From the NCBI GenBank assembly GCA_963705325.1, contig OY970069.1, forward strand, positions 620,001 through 684,000: a stretch of 64,000 nucleotides of DNA, read 5' to 3'. Numbering within the stretch: position 1 is the stretch's first letter; every line of letters starts with the position of its first letter. Made by a program: the position numbers and the translations under genes. Below, in pieces: positions 35,725 through 46,285 of this stretch. The notes under the pieces were generated by a model. The model saw only the letters and a list, made by a program, of their open reading frames with translations, had not been told where the DNA came from and did no database searches. The DNA is from DATARH01 sp963705325 (GTDB lineage Bacteria > Pseudomonadota > Alphaproteobacteria > ATCC43930 > CGMCC-115725).

Positions 35725-36708
35725 TCAATGCAGCCGCGGCGCCTTCAGGAGCCGCGTGCGGTCGGCCGAGGGCACACGCACGGTAATCGGCTCCTTGTCG
35801 CGCTGAATCTGCAACACGACCTCGCAGCCCGCCTGACCGCTTGCCCAAACTCGGCGCCAGAACGAGGCGAGACTCGATACCGGATCGTCGCGCACCGCGA
35901 GGATGCGGTCGCCGGGCTTCAACCCGCTCTTGATCGCCGGGCCGCGCTCCGACATGCCTGCGACGACGACCGCGTTCTCATCGTCGACCTCCGCCGCATA
36001 GAGACCAAGCCAGGGGCGCGGTGGCCGGTTGGGCCGACCATAGGTCAACAGGTCATCGAGGATCGGCGGCAACAGGTCGATCGGCACCACCATGTTGACA
36101 TCGCGCCTGAGTTCGCGGCCGCTCGAGCGCTGCACGTGCAGCGAGCCAATGCCGATGAGACTGCCGTCGGCGCCAATAAGCCCGGCGCCACCCCAGAACG
36201 GGTGCGCGGGCGCGGTGAAGATCGCGCGGTCGAGGAGATATTCCCAATGTCCGGCGAATTCCTGCCGCGCGACGACGGTCGCGGCGATCGCATGGCGGCG
36301 TCCGCCTTCGGCGGCGATTACCACCTTATCGCCCGCGCCAATGCGAACCCCGGCGCCCAATTCAAGCGGCGGCACGTTGAGTCGGCCTAGCGCCTGAACC
36401 AGGCCGAACCCGGTTTCCTGGTCATAACCAAGCACGGTTGCCGGCACCGCGCCGCCAACGCTGGAGGTAAGCCAGATCGATTCGGCCTCGGTGATAAGAT
36501 AGCCGATGGTCAAGACCAGCCCGTCCTTGCGGATGAGAACGCCGCTACCGGCGCGCTCGGTACCCAGCGTCGCCGCGGTGAACGCGTCCTCGGGGATCGT
36601 CGCCTGCAGGCCAAGGACCCCGTTGAGTGTTTCGTCGAGATCGTACCCGACATCCTCTGGCTTCGGTTGAAGCTCCGTCGGGATTTCCCAGTCGATAGTG
36701 CGCGCCAT
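35725..36708 (-). CDS. HtrA/DegP-like PDZ protein lacking the catalytic triad
   Basis: A 327-residue chymotrypsin-fold plus PDZ protein without a signal peptide. The protease half aligns with HtrA: GSGVLIRKDGLVLT, DQETGFGLV, then PFWGGAGLIG. The triad positions appear replaced: Tyr70 for His, Gly100 for Asp and Gly173 for the GNSGG Ser. The PDZ domain (PWLGLYAAEVDDE, GPAIKSGLKPGDRILAV) is intact. It ends DRTRLLKAPRLH, an ending I recall from homologues in other alphaproteobacteria, so the loss is probably ancestral and the protein is a scaffold or sensor. ATG 36708 is preferred over an upstream GTG. Confidence 0.8.
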   Translation of the reverse strand: MARTIDWEIPTELQPKPEDVGYDLDETLNGVLGLQATIPEDAFTAATLGTERAGSGVLIRKDGLVLTIGYLITEAESIWLTSSVGGAVPATVLGYDQETGFGLVQALGRLNVPPLELGAGVRIGAGDKVVIAAEGGRRHAIAATVVARQEFAGHWEYLLDRAIFTAPAHPFWGGAGLIGADGSLIGIGSLHVQRSSGRELRRDVNMVVPIDLLPPILDDLLTYGRPNRPPRPWLGLYAAEVDDENAVVVAGMSERGPAIKSGLKPGDRILAVRDDPVSSLASFWRRVWASGQAGCEVVLQIQRDKEPITVRVPSADRTRLLKAPRLH

Positions 36709-36816
36709 TTTTCGCGGCTCGTTCGTGATCAACGCCACAGTATAACGCAGCGAGAGTGCGCCGCGCCTTCACTCTTGTCAAAATTCCGGGCTGAGCCAGC
36801 AAATTTGGCTCGGTGC

Positions 36817-36845
36817 TTGACAATCTAGACCCATCCGATTATCTC
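36817..36845 (+). promoter_or_regulatory. groESL promoter
   Basis: TTGACA at 36817-36822, a 17-bp spacer, and TATCTC at 36840-36845. Transcription would start at about 36852, inside the CIRCE element, the usual arrangement for HrcA repression. Confidence 0.7.
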
Positions 36846-36846
36846 A

Positions 36847-36873
36847 GCAGCACTCTTACCCCTAGAGTGCTAA
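36847..36873. promoter_or_regulatory. CIRCE element (HrcA operator)
   Basis: The inverted repeat GCAGCACTC, a 9-nt spacer, then GAGTGCTAA. The right half matches the TTAGCACTC-N9-GAGTGCTAA consensus exactly and the left half matches 7 of 9. It lies 35 bp before groES and overlaps the predicted transcription start. Confidence 0.93.
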
Positions 36874-36908
36874 TTCGAGTCGCTAAGCGAAATCTCAAGG
36901 AGGGCTTT

Positions 36909-37196
36909 ATGGCATTTCGGCCATTGCATGACCGCGTGCTGGTTCGGCGCGTGGAATCGGAAGCGAAGACGTCGGGTGGCATCATCATTCCCGACACCGC
37001 ACAGGAAAAGCCGATGGAAGGCGAGGTCGTGTCGTGCGGCCCGGGCTCCCGCGGCGATGACGGCAAGCTCGTGCCGATGGACGTCAAGAAGGGCGACCGG
37101 GTGCTGTTCGGCAAATGGTCGGGTACCGAGGTCAAGCTCGACGGCGAAGAGCTGATCATCATGAAAGAGTCCGACATCATGGGCGTAATCGCCTGA
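36909..37196 (+). CDS. groES: Co-chaperonin GroES
   Basis: A 95-residue Hsp10 that caps the GroEL ring. It has FRPLHDRVLVRRV at the N-terminus, the mobile loop EAKTSGGIIIPDTAQEKP, and the C-terminal EELIIMKESDIMGVI. ATG 36909 follows CAAGGAGGGC. It is first in the groES-groEL operon behind a CIRCE-controlled promoter. Confidence 0.98.
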   Translation: MAFRPLHDRVLVRRVESEAKTSGGIIIPDTAQEKPMEGEVVSCGPGSRGDDGKLVPMDVKKGDRVLFGKWSGTEVKLDGEELIIMKESDIMGVIA

Positions 37197-37218
37197 CTGG
37201 CTTTGGAGGGATACGAAA

Positions 37219-38856
<1,638 letters not shown>

Positions 38857-38879
38857 GCCAACCAACCATCGTTGACTAA

Positions 38880-38915
38880 AAGCTGCCTGCTCGTGTCGCC
38901 ACGGGCAGGCAGCTT
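38880..38915 (+). terminator. groESL terminator hairpin
   Basis: A 36-nt hairpin: an 11-bp perfect outer stem aagctgcctgc/gcaggcagctt, a T-G pair, then cgtg/cacg closing a TCGC tetraloop. CACTTT follows, so the T-tract is weak, but the stem is very stable. It starts 23 bp after the groEL stop. Confidence 0.75.
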
Positions 38916-38979
38916 CACTTTAGACCCAGGGCCGGCGATTAGCCGCGCCGCGCGCAACCCTGCGACCCGCCCGGAATCC

Positions 38980-39008
38980 TTGTCACGAGCGGGCGGGTTA
39001 CCCATACT
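38980..39008 (+). promoter_or_regulatory. Promoter placing the start at the J-domain ATG
   Basis: TTGTCA at 38980-38985, a 17-bp spacer and CATACT at 39003-39008. The expected start site is about 39015, which is the ATG itself, implying a leaderless transcript. Confidence 0.5.
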
Positions 39009-39014
39009 GAAACC

Positions 39015-39590
39015 ATGAGGCGGATTGTGACCGATCCGGCTGTGACGGTGGCGCCGGCGCCACCGGTGCGGCTCTGCGACCACCCGGGCTGCGAAGCCGG
39101 TGGCGAGTTCCGCGCACCGCGATCGCGCCTTGAGCTCAATCACTACTATTGGTTCTGCCTCGACCATGTACGCAGCTACAACGCCGCCTGGAACTACTAT
39201 GCCGGGATGAGCGAACCCGAGATCGAGGCCGAGATCCGCCGCGATACGGTCTGGCAGCGGCCGAGTTGGAAGCTTGGTCAGCGCCATGGACCCGCCTACG
39301 AGACGCGGATCAACGATCCGCTCGGCCTCTATGGCAAGGAGGGCCAACAGCAACGGCGCAACAGCGGGCATGGAACCGGTTCGGCCTCACGCGCCGCCTC
39401 CGCCCGCGAACAGGCGCTAGCGGTATTCGAGATCGAACCGCCTTTCACCCAGACCAGTCTGAAGGCACGATACAAGGTGCTGGTAAAACTGCACCACCCC
39501 GACGCCCACGGCGGGGACAAGGAAGCGGAGGAAAAGCTGAAGATCATCAACCAGGCTTACACGACGCTCAAAGCCAGCTACCTCGCTTGA
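39015..39590 (+). CDS. J-domain (DnaJ-like) protein upstream of cobS-cobT
   Basis: A 191-residue protein. The N-terminal part has a Cys/His cluster (RLCDHPGCEAGGEF and FCLDHVR) that may bind metal. The C-terminal J domain has the HPD tripeptide in KLHHPDAHGGD and the helix EKLKIINQAYTTLK. The J-protein/CobS/CobT order recurs in alphaproteobacteria, so a role in assembling or recycling the cobaltochelatase complex with DnaK is plausible but unproven. It has no leader if the promoter at 38980 is used. Confidence 0.85.
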   Translation: MRRIVTDPAVTVAPAPPVRLCDHPGCEAGGEFRAPRSRLELNHYYWFCLDHVRSYNAAWNYYAGMSEPEIEAEIRRDTVWQRPSWKLGQRHGPAYETRINDPLGLYGKEGQQQRRNSGHGTGSASRAASAREQALAVFEIEPPFTQTSLKARYKVLVKLHHPDAHGGDKEAEEKLKIINQAYTTLKASYLA

Positions 39591-39651
39591 CCCTCCAGCA
39601 GGACCGACCGCGCAACCGACCCACGAACCAACCCTAGAAAGTCCCAAGAGA

Positions 39652-40653
39652 ATGGCCACCGTTCAACCCACGGAACTTCCCGTCACGCCTACTGGCATGC
39701 CCGACATCAAGGTGTCGGTGCGGCAAACTTTCGGCATCGATAGCGATCTCGAGGTGCCTGCATTCAGCCAGCCGAGCGAACACGTGCCGGACACGGACGA
39801 TGCCTACCGCTTCGACCACGATACGACGCTGGCAATCCTCGCCGGCTTCGCCTTCAACCGGCGTGTGATGATCTGCGGCTATCACGGCACCGGGAAATCG
39901 ACCCATGTCGAGCAGGTCGCCTCGCGCCTCAACTGGCCCTGCATCCGCGTCAATCTCGACAGCCATATCAGCCGCATCGATCTGATCGGCAAGGACGCGA
40001 TCGTCTTGCGCGACAACAAGCAGGTGACCGAGTTCCGTGAAGGCCTGCTGCCCTGGGCGCTCCAGCACCCGGTGGCGCTGTGCTTCGACGAATACGATGC
40101 CGGCCGCCCGGACGTGATGTTCGTCATCCAGCGCGTGCTCGAGGTCGAGGGCAAGTTGACCCTGCTCGACCAGAACCGGGTCATCCGTCCGCACAAGGCG
40201 TTCCGCCTGTTCGCCACCGCCAACACGGTCGGTCTCGGCGACACCACCGGCCTTTACCACGGCACCCAGCAGATCAACCAGGGTCAGATGGACCGCTGGA
40301 ATATCGTCTCGACCCTGAACTACCTGCCGCACGACGCCGAGTGCAACATCGTGCTGTCGAAGGTGCCCGCCTATGACAACGAGGAGGGCAAGCGCAAGAT
40401 CAGCGCGATGGTTGCGCTCGCCGACCTCACCCGCAACGGCTTCATCAACGGGGACATTTCGACCGTGATGTCGCCGCGCACGGTGATGACCTGGGCCGAG
40501 AACGCGCGCATCTTCAACGATCTCGCCTTCGCCTTCCGCCTCACCTTCCTAAACAAATGCGACGAGACGGAGCGCCCGGCGGTAGCCGAATACTATCAGC
40601 GCTGCTTCGGCACCGAGCTGCCCGAGACCGGCGTCAACGCGACGTTGATGTAG
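39652..40653 (+). CDS. cobS: Aerobic cobaltochelatase subunit CobS
   Basis: A 333-residue AAA+ MoxR-like ATPase. Walker A is GYHGTGKST near residue 82 and Walker B CFDEYDAGRPDV. It also has a sensor region RLFATANTVGLGD and the CobS-specific N-terminus (DIKVSVRQTFGID). With CobT it drives ATP-dependent insertion of cobalt into hydrogenobyrinate diamide by CobN, which is not in the window. It lies 30 bp before cobT. Confidence 0.95.
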   Translation: MATVQPTELPVTPTGMPDIKVSVRQTFGIDSDLEVPAFSQPSEHVPDTDDAYRFDHDTTLAILAGFAFNRRVMICGYHGTGKSTHVEQVASRLNWPCIRVNLDSHISRIDLIGKDAIVLRDNKQVTEFREGLLPWALQHPVALCFDEYDAGRPDVMFVIQRVLEVEGKLTLLDQNRVIRPHKAFRLFATANTVGLGDTTGLYHGTQQINQGQMDRWNIVSTLNYLPHDAECNIVLSKVPAYDNEEGKRKISAMVALADLTRNGFINGDISTVMSPRTVMTWAENARIFNDLAFAFRLTFLNKCDETERPAVAEYYQRCFGTELPETGVNATLM

Positions 40654-40682
40654 CCCTGGGATTTAGAAGGACGGCAAGCCGC

Positions 40683-42533
40683 ATGGCGCAGGATTTCTCG
40701 CCGACCGAGATCTTCAAACGGGCGACCGCCACGACATTGCGGGCGATCGCCGAAGACGACGAGGTTAATGTCACCTTCGGGCCCGAGCCGGCGGGGCTCT
40801 CGGGGCGGCGGGTGCGCCTGCCGAACCCGGCGCGCGATCTTCCGCCCGAAGAGGTGGCACAGCTACGCGGCGCCGCCGACAGCCTGGCGTTGCGGCTCAA
40901 ATACCATAACGACGCGGTGCATGCGAAACGCGTCCCAGGTGGGCCACTGGCGCGCTCGATCTTCGAGTCGCTGGAACAGGCGCGAGTCGAGGCGTTGGGC
41001 TCCAAACGCATGGCAGGGGTGGCCGCCAACCTCTCGGCGATGCTCGACGAGCAGTACCGCCGCCAGGGCTTTGAACGAGTTACCGAGCGCACCGAGGGGA
41101 CGATGGCGGAAGCCGTGCGCCTGCTCACCCGCGAGGCGCTGACCAAGGAACCGCCACCCCCCTCGGCGCGGAAAGTCGTCGATCTGTGGCGGCCCTGGCT
41201 CGAGGGTAAGATCGCCAGGGACTTATCCGAGCTCGATAAGCAGATACTCGACCAGGACGCTTATGCCCGCACCACGCGCCGGCTGATCCAGGACCTCGAT
41301 CTCGATCTCGGCGAAATGGACGAGTCGTCCGAGGACCAGCAGAGCCAGGGCGACGAACAAGAAGGTGACAACCAGACCGATAGCGGCGAAAGCGCCACCG
41401 CCGGAGCCCAACCGTCGATGGAGGGCGCCCCCGCCGACGGCGCCAGCGAAGACGCCGAGCAGGATGGCGACGCCGACACCGATGGCGAGATGATGCCGGG
41501 CGCCAGCGACGACGATCCGGGCCGCCCCGGCCGTCCCGGCCAAATGCCGCGCGGCCGCCCCGACGAGAACGCCATCTACCGCGCCTTCAGCACCGCCTCC
41601 GACGAGGTGATCGAGGCGGATAAATTATGCGATTCGGACGAGCTCGGACGGCTGCGGCATCTTCTCGACCAGCAGTTGTCGCATCTGCAGAGCGTCATCG
41701 CTCGGCTCGCCAACCGGCTGCAGCGGCGGTTGCTGGCGCGTCAGACCCGGGCCTGGGAGTTTGACCTCGACGAGGGCATCCTCGACGCGGCGAGGCTCGC
41801 TCGTGTCGTCGCCAACCCGGTGTTGCCCCTCGCCTACAAGCGCGAGCGCGAGACCGATTTTCGCGACACCGTTGTCACACTACTCATCGACAATTCCGGC
41901 TCGATGCGTGGCCGGCCGATTACCGTCGCGGCAATGAGTGCCGACATTCTCGCGCGCACCTTGGAACGTTGCGCGGTCAAGGTCGAAATCCTCGGTTTCA
42001 CCACCAGGGCATGGAAAGGTGGCCAGTCGCGCGAGCGCTGGATCGCCGCCGGCAAGCCGCCTAATCCAGGCCGGCTGAACGATCTGAGGCACATCGTCTA
42101 CAAGCCCGCCGACGCGCCGTGGCGGCGGGCGCGGCGCAGCCTCGGCCTGATGCTGCGCGAGGGCATCCTCAAGGAGAACATCGACGGCGAGGCGCTCGCC
42201 TGGGCGCACAACCGGCTGCTGACGCGCACCGAGGAGCGCAAGATCCTGATGGTGATCTCGGACGGCGCGCCGGTCGACGATTCGACGCTGTCGGTCAACC
42301 CCGGCAACTACCTTGAAAAGCACCTGCGCGAGGTGATCCGCGACATTGAGCGTACCGGCGAGGTTGAGCTTACCGCGATCGGCATCGGCCACGATGTCAC
42401 GCGCTACTATCGCCGCGCCGTCACCATCGTCGATGCCGAACAACTGGGCGGCGTGATGCTCGAACGGCTCGCCGATCTGTTCGAGGAAGAGGACACCAGC
42501 AGCCACCGGGTGCGCAGCCGTCGGGCTGCTTAG
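40683..42533 (+). CDS. cobT: Aerobic cobaltochelatase subunit CobT
   Basis: A 616-residue partner of CobS. A helical N-terminal domain is followed by a long acidic linker at about 205-290 (runs such as DESSEDQQSQGDEQEGDN) and a C-terminal VWA domain with the MIDAS motif DNSGS and ISDGAPVDD. Length and layout are standard. ATG 40683 is chosen because the family N-terminus (MAQDFSPTEIFKRAT) starts there. The stop overlaps the convergent recR stop (TTAG). Confidence 0.95.
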   Translation: MAQDFSPTEIFKRATATTLRAIAEDDEVNVTFGPEPAGLSGRRVRLPNPARDLPPEEVAQLRGAADSLALRLKYHNDAVHAKRVPGGPLARSIFESLEQARVEALGSKRMAGVAANLSAMLDEQYRRQGFERVTERTEGTMAEAVRLLTREALTKEPPPPSARKVVDLWRPWLEGKIARDLSELDKQILDQDAYARTTRRLIQDLDLDLGEMDESSEDQQSQGDEQEGDNQTDSGESATAGAQPSMEGAPADGASEDAEQDGDADTDGEMMPGASDDDPGRPGRPGQMPRGRPDENAIYRAFSTASDEVIEADKLCDSDELGRLRHLLDQQLSHLQSVIARLANRLQRRLLARQTRAWEFDLDEGILDAARLARVVANPVLPLAYKRERETDFRDTVVTLLIDNSGSMRGRPITVAAMSADILARTLERCAVKVEILGFTTRAWKGGQSRERWIAAGKPPNPGRLNDLRHIVYKPADAPWRRARRSLGLMLREGILKENIDGEALAWAHNRLLTRTEERKILMVISDGAPVDDSTLSVNPGNYLEKHLREVIRDIERTGEVELTAIGIGHDVTRYYRRAVTIVDAEQLGGVMLERLADLFEEEDTSSHRVRSRRAA

Positions 42534-43111
42534 AGCGACCGTCGCGCCTTCAAGGCTGCGGTCAGGGTGCCTTCGTCAAGATAGTCGAGCTCGCCGCCGA
42601 TCGGCACGCCTTGCGCCAGCCGTGAGACCGTCGCGCCGGTAGCCGCGGCTCGGTCGGCGATGTAATGCGCCGTGGTCTGACCATCGACAGTCGCGTTGAG
42701 CGCCAGGATCAGCTCCATGCCCGGAGCGAGGCGGGCGATCAGCTTGCCGATATTGAGGTCTTCCGGCCCCACCCCATCGAGGGCTGAGAGGGTGCCGCCC
42801 AGCACATGGTAGCGGCCGCGGAACGCGGCGGTGCGCTCCAGTGCCCAAAGGTCGGCGAGGTCCTCGACGACGCAGATGAGATTGGGGTCGCGCCGCGGGT
42901 CGCGGCAGATCGCGCACGGCTCGACCGTGTCGAGGTTGCCGCAGACCGGGCACGGGCGAATGGCCGCCGCGGCATCACGCAACGCCGCGGCCAGCGGCTC
43001 CATCACGCTCTCCTTGCGCTTGATCATATGGAGTGCCGCGCGCCGCGCCGAGCGCGGCCCCAGCCCTGGCAGCTTCGCCAGCAACCCTATCAGCGTGTCG
43101 AGCTCGGACAT
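42530..43111 (-). CDS. recR: Recombination protein RecR
   Basis: A 193-residue protein acting with RecF/RecO to load RecA at gaps. It has an N-terminal helix-hairpin-helix (LPGLGPRSARRAALHMI), a four-cysteine zinc finger CPVCGN...CAIC near residues 53-70, a Toprim domain (ICVVEDLADLWALE) and the C-terminal Walker B-like part. ATG 43111 matches the family N-terminus. It is not next to dnaX-ybaB, which lie 3.7 kb away on the other strand. The usual dnaX-ybaB-recR string is therefore broken here. Confidence 0.95.
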   Translation of the reverse strand: MSELDTLIGLLAKLPGLGPRSARRAALHMIKRKESVMEPLAAALRDAAAAIRPCPVCGNLDTVEPCAICRDPRRDPNLICVVEDLADLWALERTAAFRGRYHVLGGTLSALDGVGPEDLNIGKLIARLAPGMELILALNATVDGQTTAHYIADRAAATGATVSRLAQGVPIGGELDYLDEGTLTAALKARRSL

Positions 43112-43130
43112 TGGCCGATTGCGTTTGTCC

Positions 43131-44246
43131 TCAGCCGGTGAGCTCAAGGATGTCGAGCCCGTTGAGCCGGTCGATCAGGAAGACGAGGCCGCGCGATTTG
43201 TCGACGAAGACATCGTTCGACTGCACGATCGTCTGCCCGGCGCCGGGCGTCGGCATGAAGGTGTCGACCTCTTCCGGTCGGTACGGGTTCGAGATGTCGA
43301 CCGCGCGCAACCCGCCGCCGAACCAGGTAACGAGGATGACGTTACCGTTGACCGTCTCCTGCGGCTGGTGCGCGCCGAACCAGCATAGCGGGTCGAACGG
43401 CTTGTCGTGCGGCACAGTCCAGGTCGAGATCGGCACCGGGTGCGCCTCGTCGGTGATATCGACGATCCACATAAAGGCGTTGGGCGAAGGGGTCAGCCGG
43501 TCGGACACCTCCTCGTCGGTCACCACCGCGACCTTGCGGCCCATCAACTCATAGGGGATCGGCAGCACCGTATGCGTCGGACACGGATAGGGCGGGCTCC
43601 AATCGAGCCCGGAGATGAATTTCGGGTTCTGCAAATCGGCGCAGTCGAGAATAACGAACCCGCCGTGCCAATAGCTGGTATAGAGCCGGTCGCCGCGCCG
43701 CAGCGGGTGATGGCAGCGATGCCGCCGGCCCGGCCAAGTGGGCGTCTCGCCGCCGGCTGTCCACTGCCCCGGCATGTGCCACTTGCCGACCGCCTCGGGA
43801 CGGGCCGGATCAGCCAGATCGAGGATGACAACGATATCTCCTACATATCCTTCTTCCTCCGACGATATGTACGCGTAACGCCCGTCCGAATCGAAGCGGT
43901 GCGAGCCGCCCGATTTGTAGTGGCCGATCTCGCGCGGCGCCGTCTTGTCCTTGACGTCGTAGATCTTGATCCCGCCGGCCCAGCCTTCGGGTTTCTCCGG
44001 GTTGCGGGCGCGGAACAGCTCCTGGTTCACCAGCATCACGTCGCCGTGCACTCGCACTTTGTGCGAATGCATGAAGCTGGGAATCTCGATCCGGCTGACA
44101 ATGCGCGGCTTGCGCGGATCGCTGACGTCGACAATCGAGGTGCCGTCGGGCGGCCCCATGTGGCCGATATAGGCGTGGCCGTCCTCGGCGACGACCTGGC
44201 CGCCGCCGGGAATGTCGAGCTTGGCGAGATGCTTCAAGACGGCCAT
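43131..44246 (-). CDS. LVIVD-repeat beta-propeller protein
   Basis: A 371-residue protein with repeated strands of the LVIVD type (SIVDVSDPRKPRIVSR, VILDLADPARPEAVGK, VDITDEAHPVPISTW, VDISNPYRPEEVDTF). This indicates a beta-propeller related in layout to selenium-binding protein SBP56. Several histidines could bind metal (MHSHKVRVHGD, CHHPLRR, CPTHTV). It has no signal peptide. ATG 44246 is preferred (GAGAGGATCGGC upstream) over GTG 44270. It lies 19 bp before recR in the same direction, and the function is unknown. Confidence 0.82.
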   Translation of the reverse strand: MAVLKHLAKLDIPGGGQVVAEDGHAYIGHMGPPDGTSIVDVSDPRKPRIVSRIEIPSFMHSHKVRVHGDVMLVNQELFRARNPEKPEGWAGGIKIYDVKDKTAPREIGHYKSGGSHRFDSDGRYAYISSEEEGYVGDIVVILDLADPARPEAVGKWHMPGQWTAGGETPTWPGRRHRCHHPLRRGDRLYTSYWHGGFVILDCADLQNPKFISGLDWSPPYPCPTHTVLPIPYELMGRKVAVVTDEEVSDRLTPSPNAFMWIVDITDEAHPVPISTWTVPHDKPFDPLCWFGAHQPQETVNGNVILVTWFGGGLRAVDISNPYRPEEVDTFMPTPGAGQTIVQSNDVFVDKSRGLVFLIDRLNGLDILELTG

Positions 44247-44313
44247 GCCGATCCTCTCGTGATATTTCACGAGACGCTAGCACGCCGCCTCGGTCGTCGC
44301 ACCCGGCTCGACG

Positions 44314-44496
44314 CTACCTGACGCGTTCGGGCTTGCCCTTGCGCTTGGTGGCGGCGAACTCCTCGAGCTGCTTCTCGCTCATTGACTCGTACATCTCTTT
44401 CGAGGCGCCCTTGAGCTCGCTGACTTTCAGCTCGCCGCGCTTGGCCGCGAGCGCGGCGCCCGCCGCCATCTGCTGTGCTTTCGATTTTGCCGGCAT
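44314..44496 (-). CDS. DUF3008-family small basic protein
   Basis: A 60-residue lysine-rich protein starting MPAKSKAQQMAAGAALAAKR and containing LKGASKEMYESMSEKQLEEF, the diagnostic core of DUF3008. The function is unknown; members are small, basic and often stress-associated. ATG 44496 is supported by the family N-terminus and GGGAGGCGCAA upstream. Confidence 0.88.
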   Translation of the reverse strand: MPAKSKAQQMAAGAALAAKRGELKVSELKGASKEMYESMSEKQLEEFAATKRKGKPERVR

Positions 44497-44567
44497 TTGC
44501 GCCTCCCAGTCCCGGTTGATGCCGGGCAAACGGCTTGGGGCTGCTCGCGTTCTCACGCCGTGGCCGG

Positions 44568-46175
44568 TTATTTATCGAGCCAGATCGTCGCCAGATCCTG
44601 GTTGACGTAGTGGCTCGGGCTGATCTTCCAGCCTTTGACATAGCTGCGATATGGCACGATGCGGTAACGCCAGAGCAAAAAAATCTCGTGCGCCTGGGTA
44701 TCAAGCACGAGCTTCTCGAATTGACGCATCAGTTCGCGCTGTTTGGCGAAATCTGTCTCTCGCAGCATGCGGTCATAGAGGGCGATCTCCTCGGCGTCCT
44801 CGTATCTGCCGAAATTGAACGGCGAAACTGAATTCGGCAGGTATTTGGTACCGTCGAGCAGCGGGTTGACCACGGTCTGGCAATCACCGTCGAGCGCCAC
44901 CGCGAAATCGCCTTGCTTCATCGAATCCGTGTAGGGGCCGGTCGCCAACACTTTCTGCGTCACTTTCAGGCCGATCTTGCTCCACTCGTCGATCACCCAG
45001 GCCGCGTTGAATTTGTAGGGCTGGTCGACATTGCGGTTGACCAATTCGAAACTCAGCCCCTCGGCGCTCGCCTCCTTCAACAGCCGCTTCGCCTCCGCGC
45101 GCGACTTGTCGATGTCCGGCCAGTATCCCGCCAATTGCTGTAGTTCATCCTTGGTCGCCGCCAGCGGCGAGCCCGGAAACCCTACCCCGCCGACCGTCTT
45201 CTCTATGGTGATCTTGGATAGCGCCGGCGCGCTACCCCAGCGGTCGATCGCCAGCGTCAGCGCCCGCCGAACCCGTGCATCGTCGAACGGCTTTTTCTGG
45301 TGGTTCGGGGTGATCAGTGCCCCGCAATTCCAATCGCTCTCCTGCACTGTCAGCTGATCGCCCAGCGCTGCCACGAGTTCATCTCGAGTCGCCGGCGGAA
45401 AGCCGCGAAACTCGATCGCGGCTCGACCGCCACGGATCGCCGCCACACGGGTCGCCTGTTTGTCGGCGAAAATCCCGACGAAACCATCGAGATAGGGGAG
45501 GCCGGGCCGGAAATAGTCGGGATTGCGTTCGCCGGTGATCGACTGTCCCGCCTCGTACGCCTTGAAGCGAAACGGGCCGGAACCCATCACATTCTTTTCG
45601 TACCAGTGCGGGCCGCGGTTGGTATCGTCGAGGATCGCCTTCTCGTAGATGAAGGTATAGGGGTTGGCGAGCGCAGGCAGAAACGCGGCGGTGGCGAATT
45701 TGAGCCGGAAGACGACGGTTCTCGCGTCCGGCGCCTCGATCTTGTCGACGATGCCCGAATAATAGCCACGCTGCGCGCTGATGACGCCTTCGGGCGGAAA
45801 AACGATCTCGTTCCAACTGGCCGCCACGTCGTAGGCGGTCAGCGGTGAACCGTCGTGAAACTTCACATCATCGCGGATGGTGAAGGTATAGGTGCGGTCG
45901 CCATCGGTCGGCTCTGGCATCGCCGCGCAGACATCGCAGACCAATTGAGTCGTGTCGCTCGGGTTATCCGGATTGGCGCGGATCAATACGCTGTAGAACG
46001 GCGCCATCGCGTGGATTGTCGCAAAGGTATTTTCGCGATGGCCATCAAAGCTCGGGGGCGCGTCGGCCGGAATCACATAGGTCAGGATGCCGCCGCGCTT
46101 CGGCGTATCGTCCGCACGAACCGGATAGGCAAGAAGGCTAAGCACCATCGCGGCGCAGATAAGGATTCGAGTCAT
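44568..46175 (-). CDS. ABC transporter substrate-binding protein, family 5
   Basis: A 535-residue periplasmic binding protein for peptides, opines or related solutes. A signal peptide ends near VRA-DD at residue 22. The SBP_bac_5 domain begins KRGGILTYVIPADAP and includes YTFTIRDDVKFHDGSPLTAYDV and RRALTLAIDR. A short Cys motif (VCDVC) is unusual but present near residue 80. No permease or ATPase genes are adjacent, so it is an orphan component. ATG 46175. Confidence 0.9.
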   Translation of the reverse strand: MTRILICAAMVLSLLAYPVRADDTPKRGGILTYVIPADAPPSFDGHRENTFATIHAMAPFYSVLIRANPDNPSDTTQLVCDVCAAMPEPTDGDRTYTFTIRDDVKFHDGSPLTAYDVAASWNEIVFPPEGVISAQRGYYSGIVDKIEAPDARTVVFRLKFATAAFLPALANPYTFIYEKAILDDTNRGPHWYEKNVMGSGPFRFKAYEAGQSITGERNPDYFRPGLPYLDGFVGIFADKQATRVAAIRGGRAAIEFRGFPPATRDELVAALGDQLTVQESDWNCGALITPNHQKKPFDDARVRRALTLAIDRWGSAPALSKITIEKTVGGVGFPGSPLAATKDELQQLAGYWPDIDKSRAEAKRLLKEASAEGLSFELVNRNVDQPYKFNAAWVIDEWSKIGLKVTQKVLATGPYTDSMKQGDFAVALDGDCQTVVNPLLDGTKYLPNSVSPFNFGRYEDAEEIALYDRMLRETDFAKQRELMRQFEKLVLDTQAHEIFLLWRYRIVPYRSYVKGWKISPSHYVNQDLATIWLDK

Positions 46176-46197
46176 CGACTACTCCCGCTGCGCCATC

Positions 46198-46235
46198 AGT
46201 TTTAGCGCAGCGCGGGAGTTTTAGCGCAGCGCGGG
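46198..46235. repeat. 19-bp perfect tandem duplication
   Basis: Two adjacent identical copies of agttttagcgcagcgcggg at 46198-46216 and 46217-46235, between the solute-binding protein start and the SRP RNA. Confidence 0.85.
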
Positions 46236-46285
46236 CGCCGCGGCCCTGGAAACTTGCGGCGCGACCACTGGAGGCTGATATAGTG

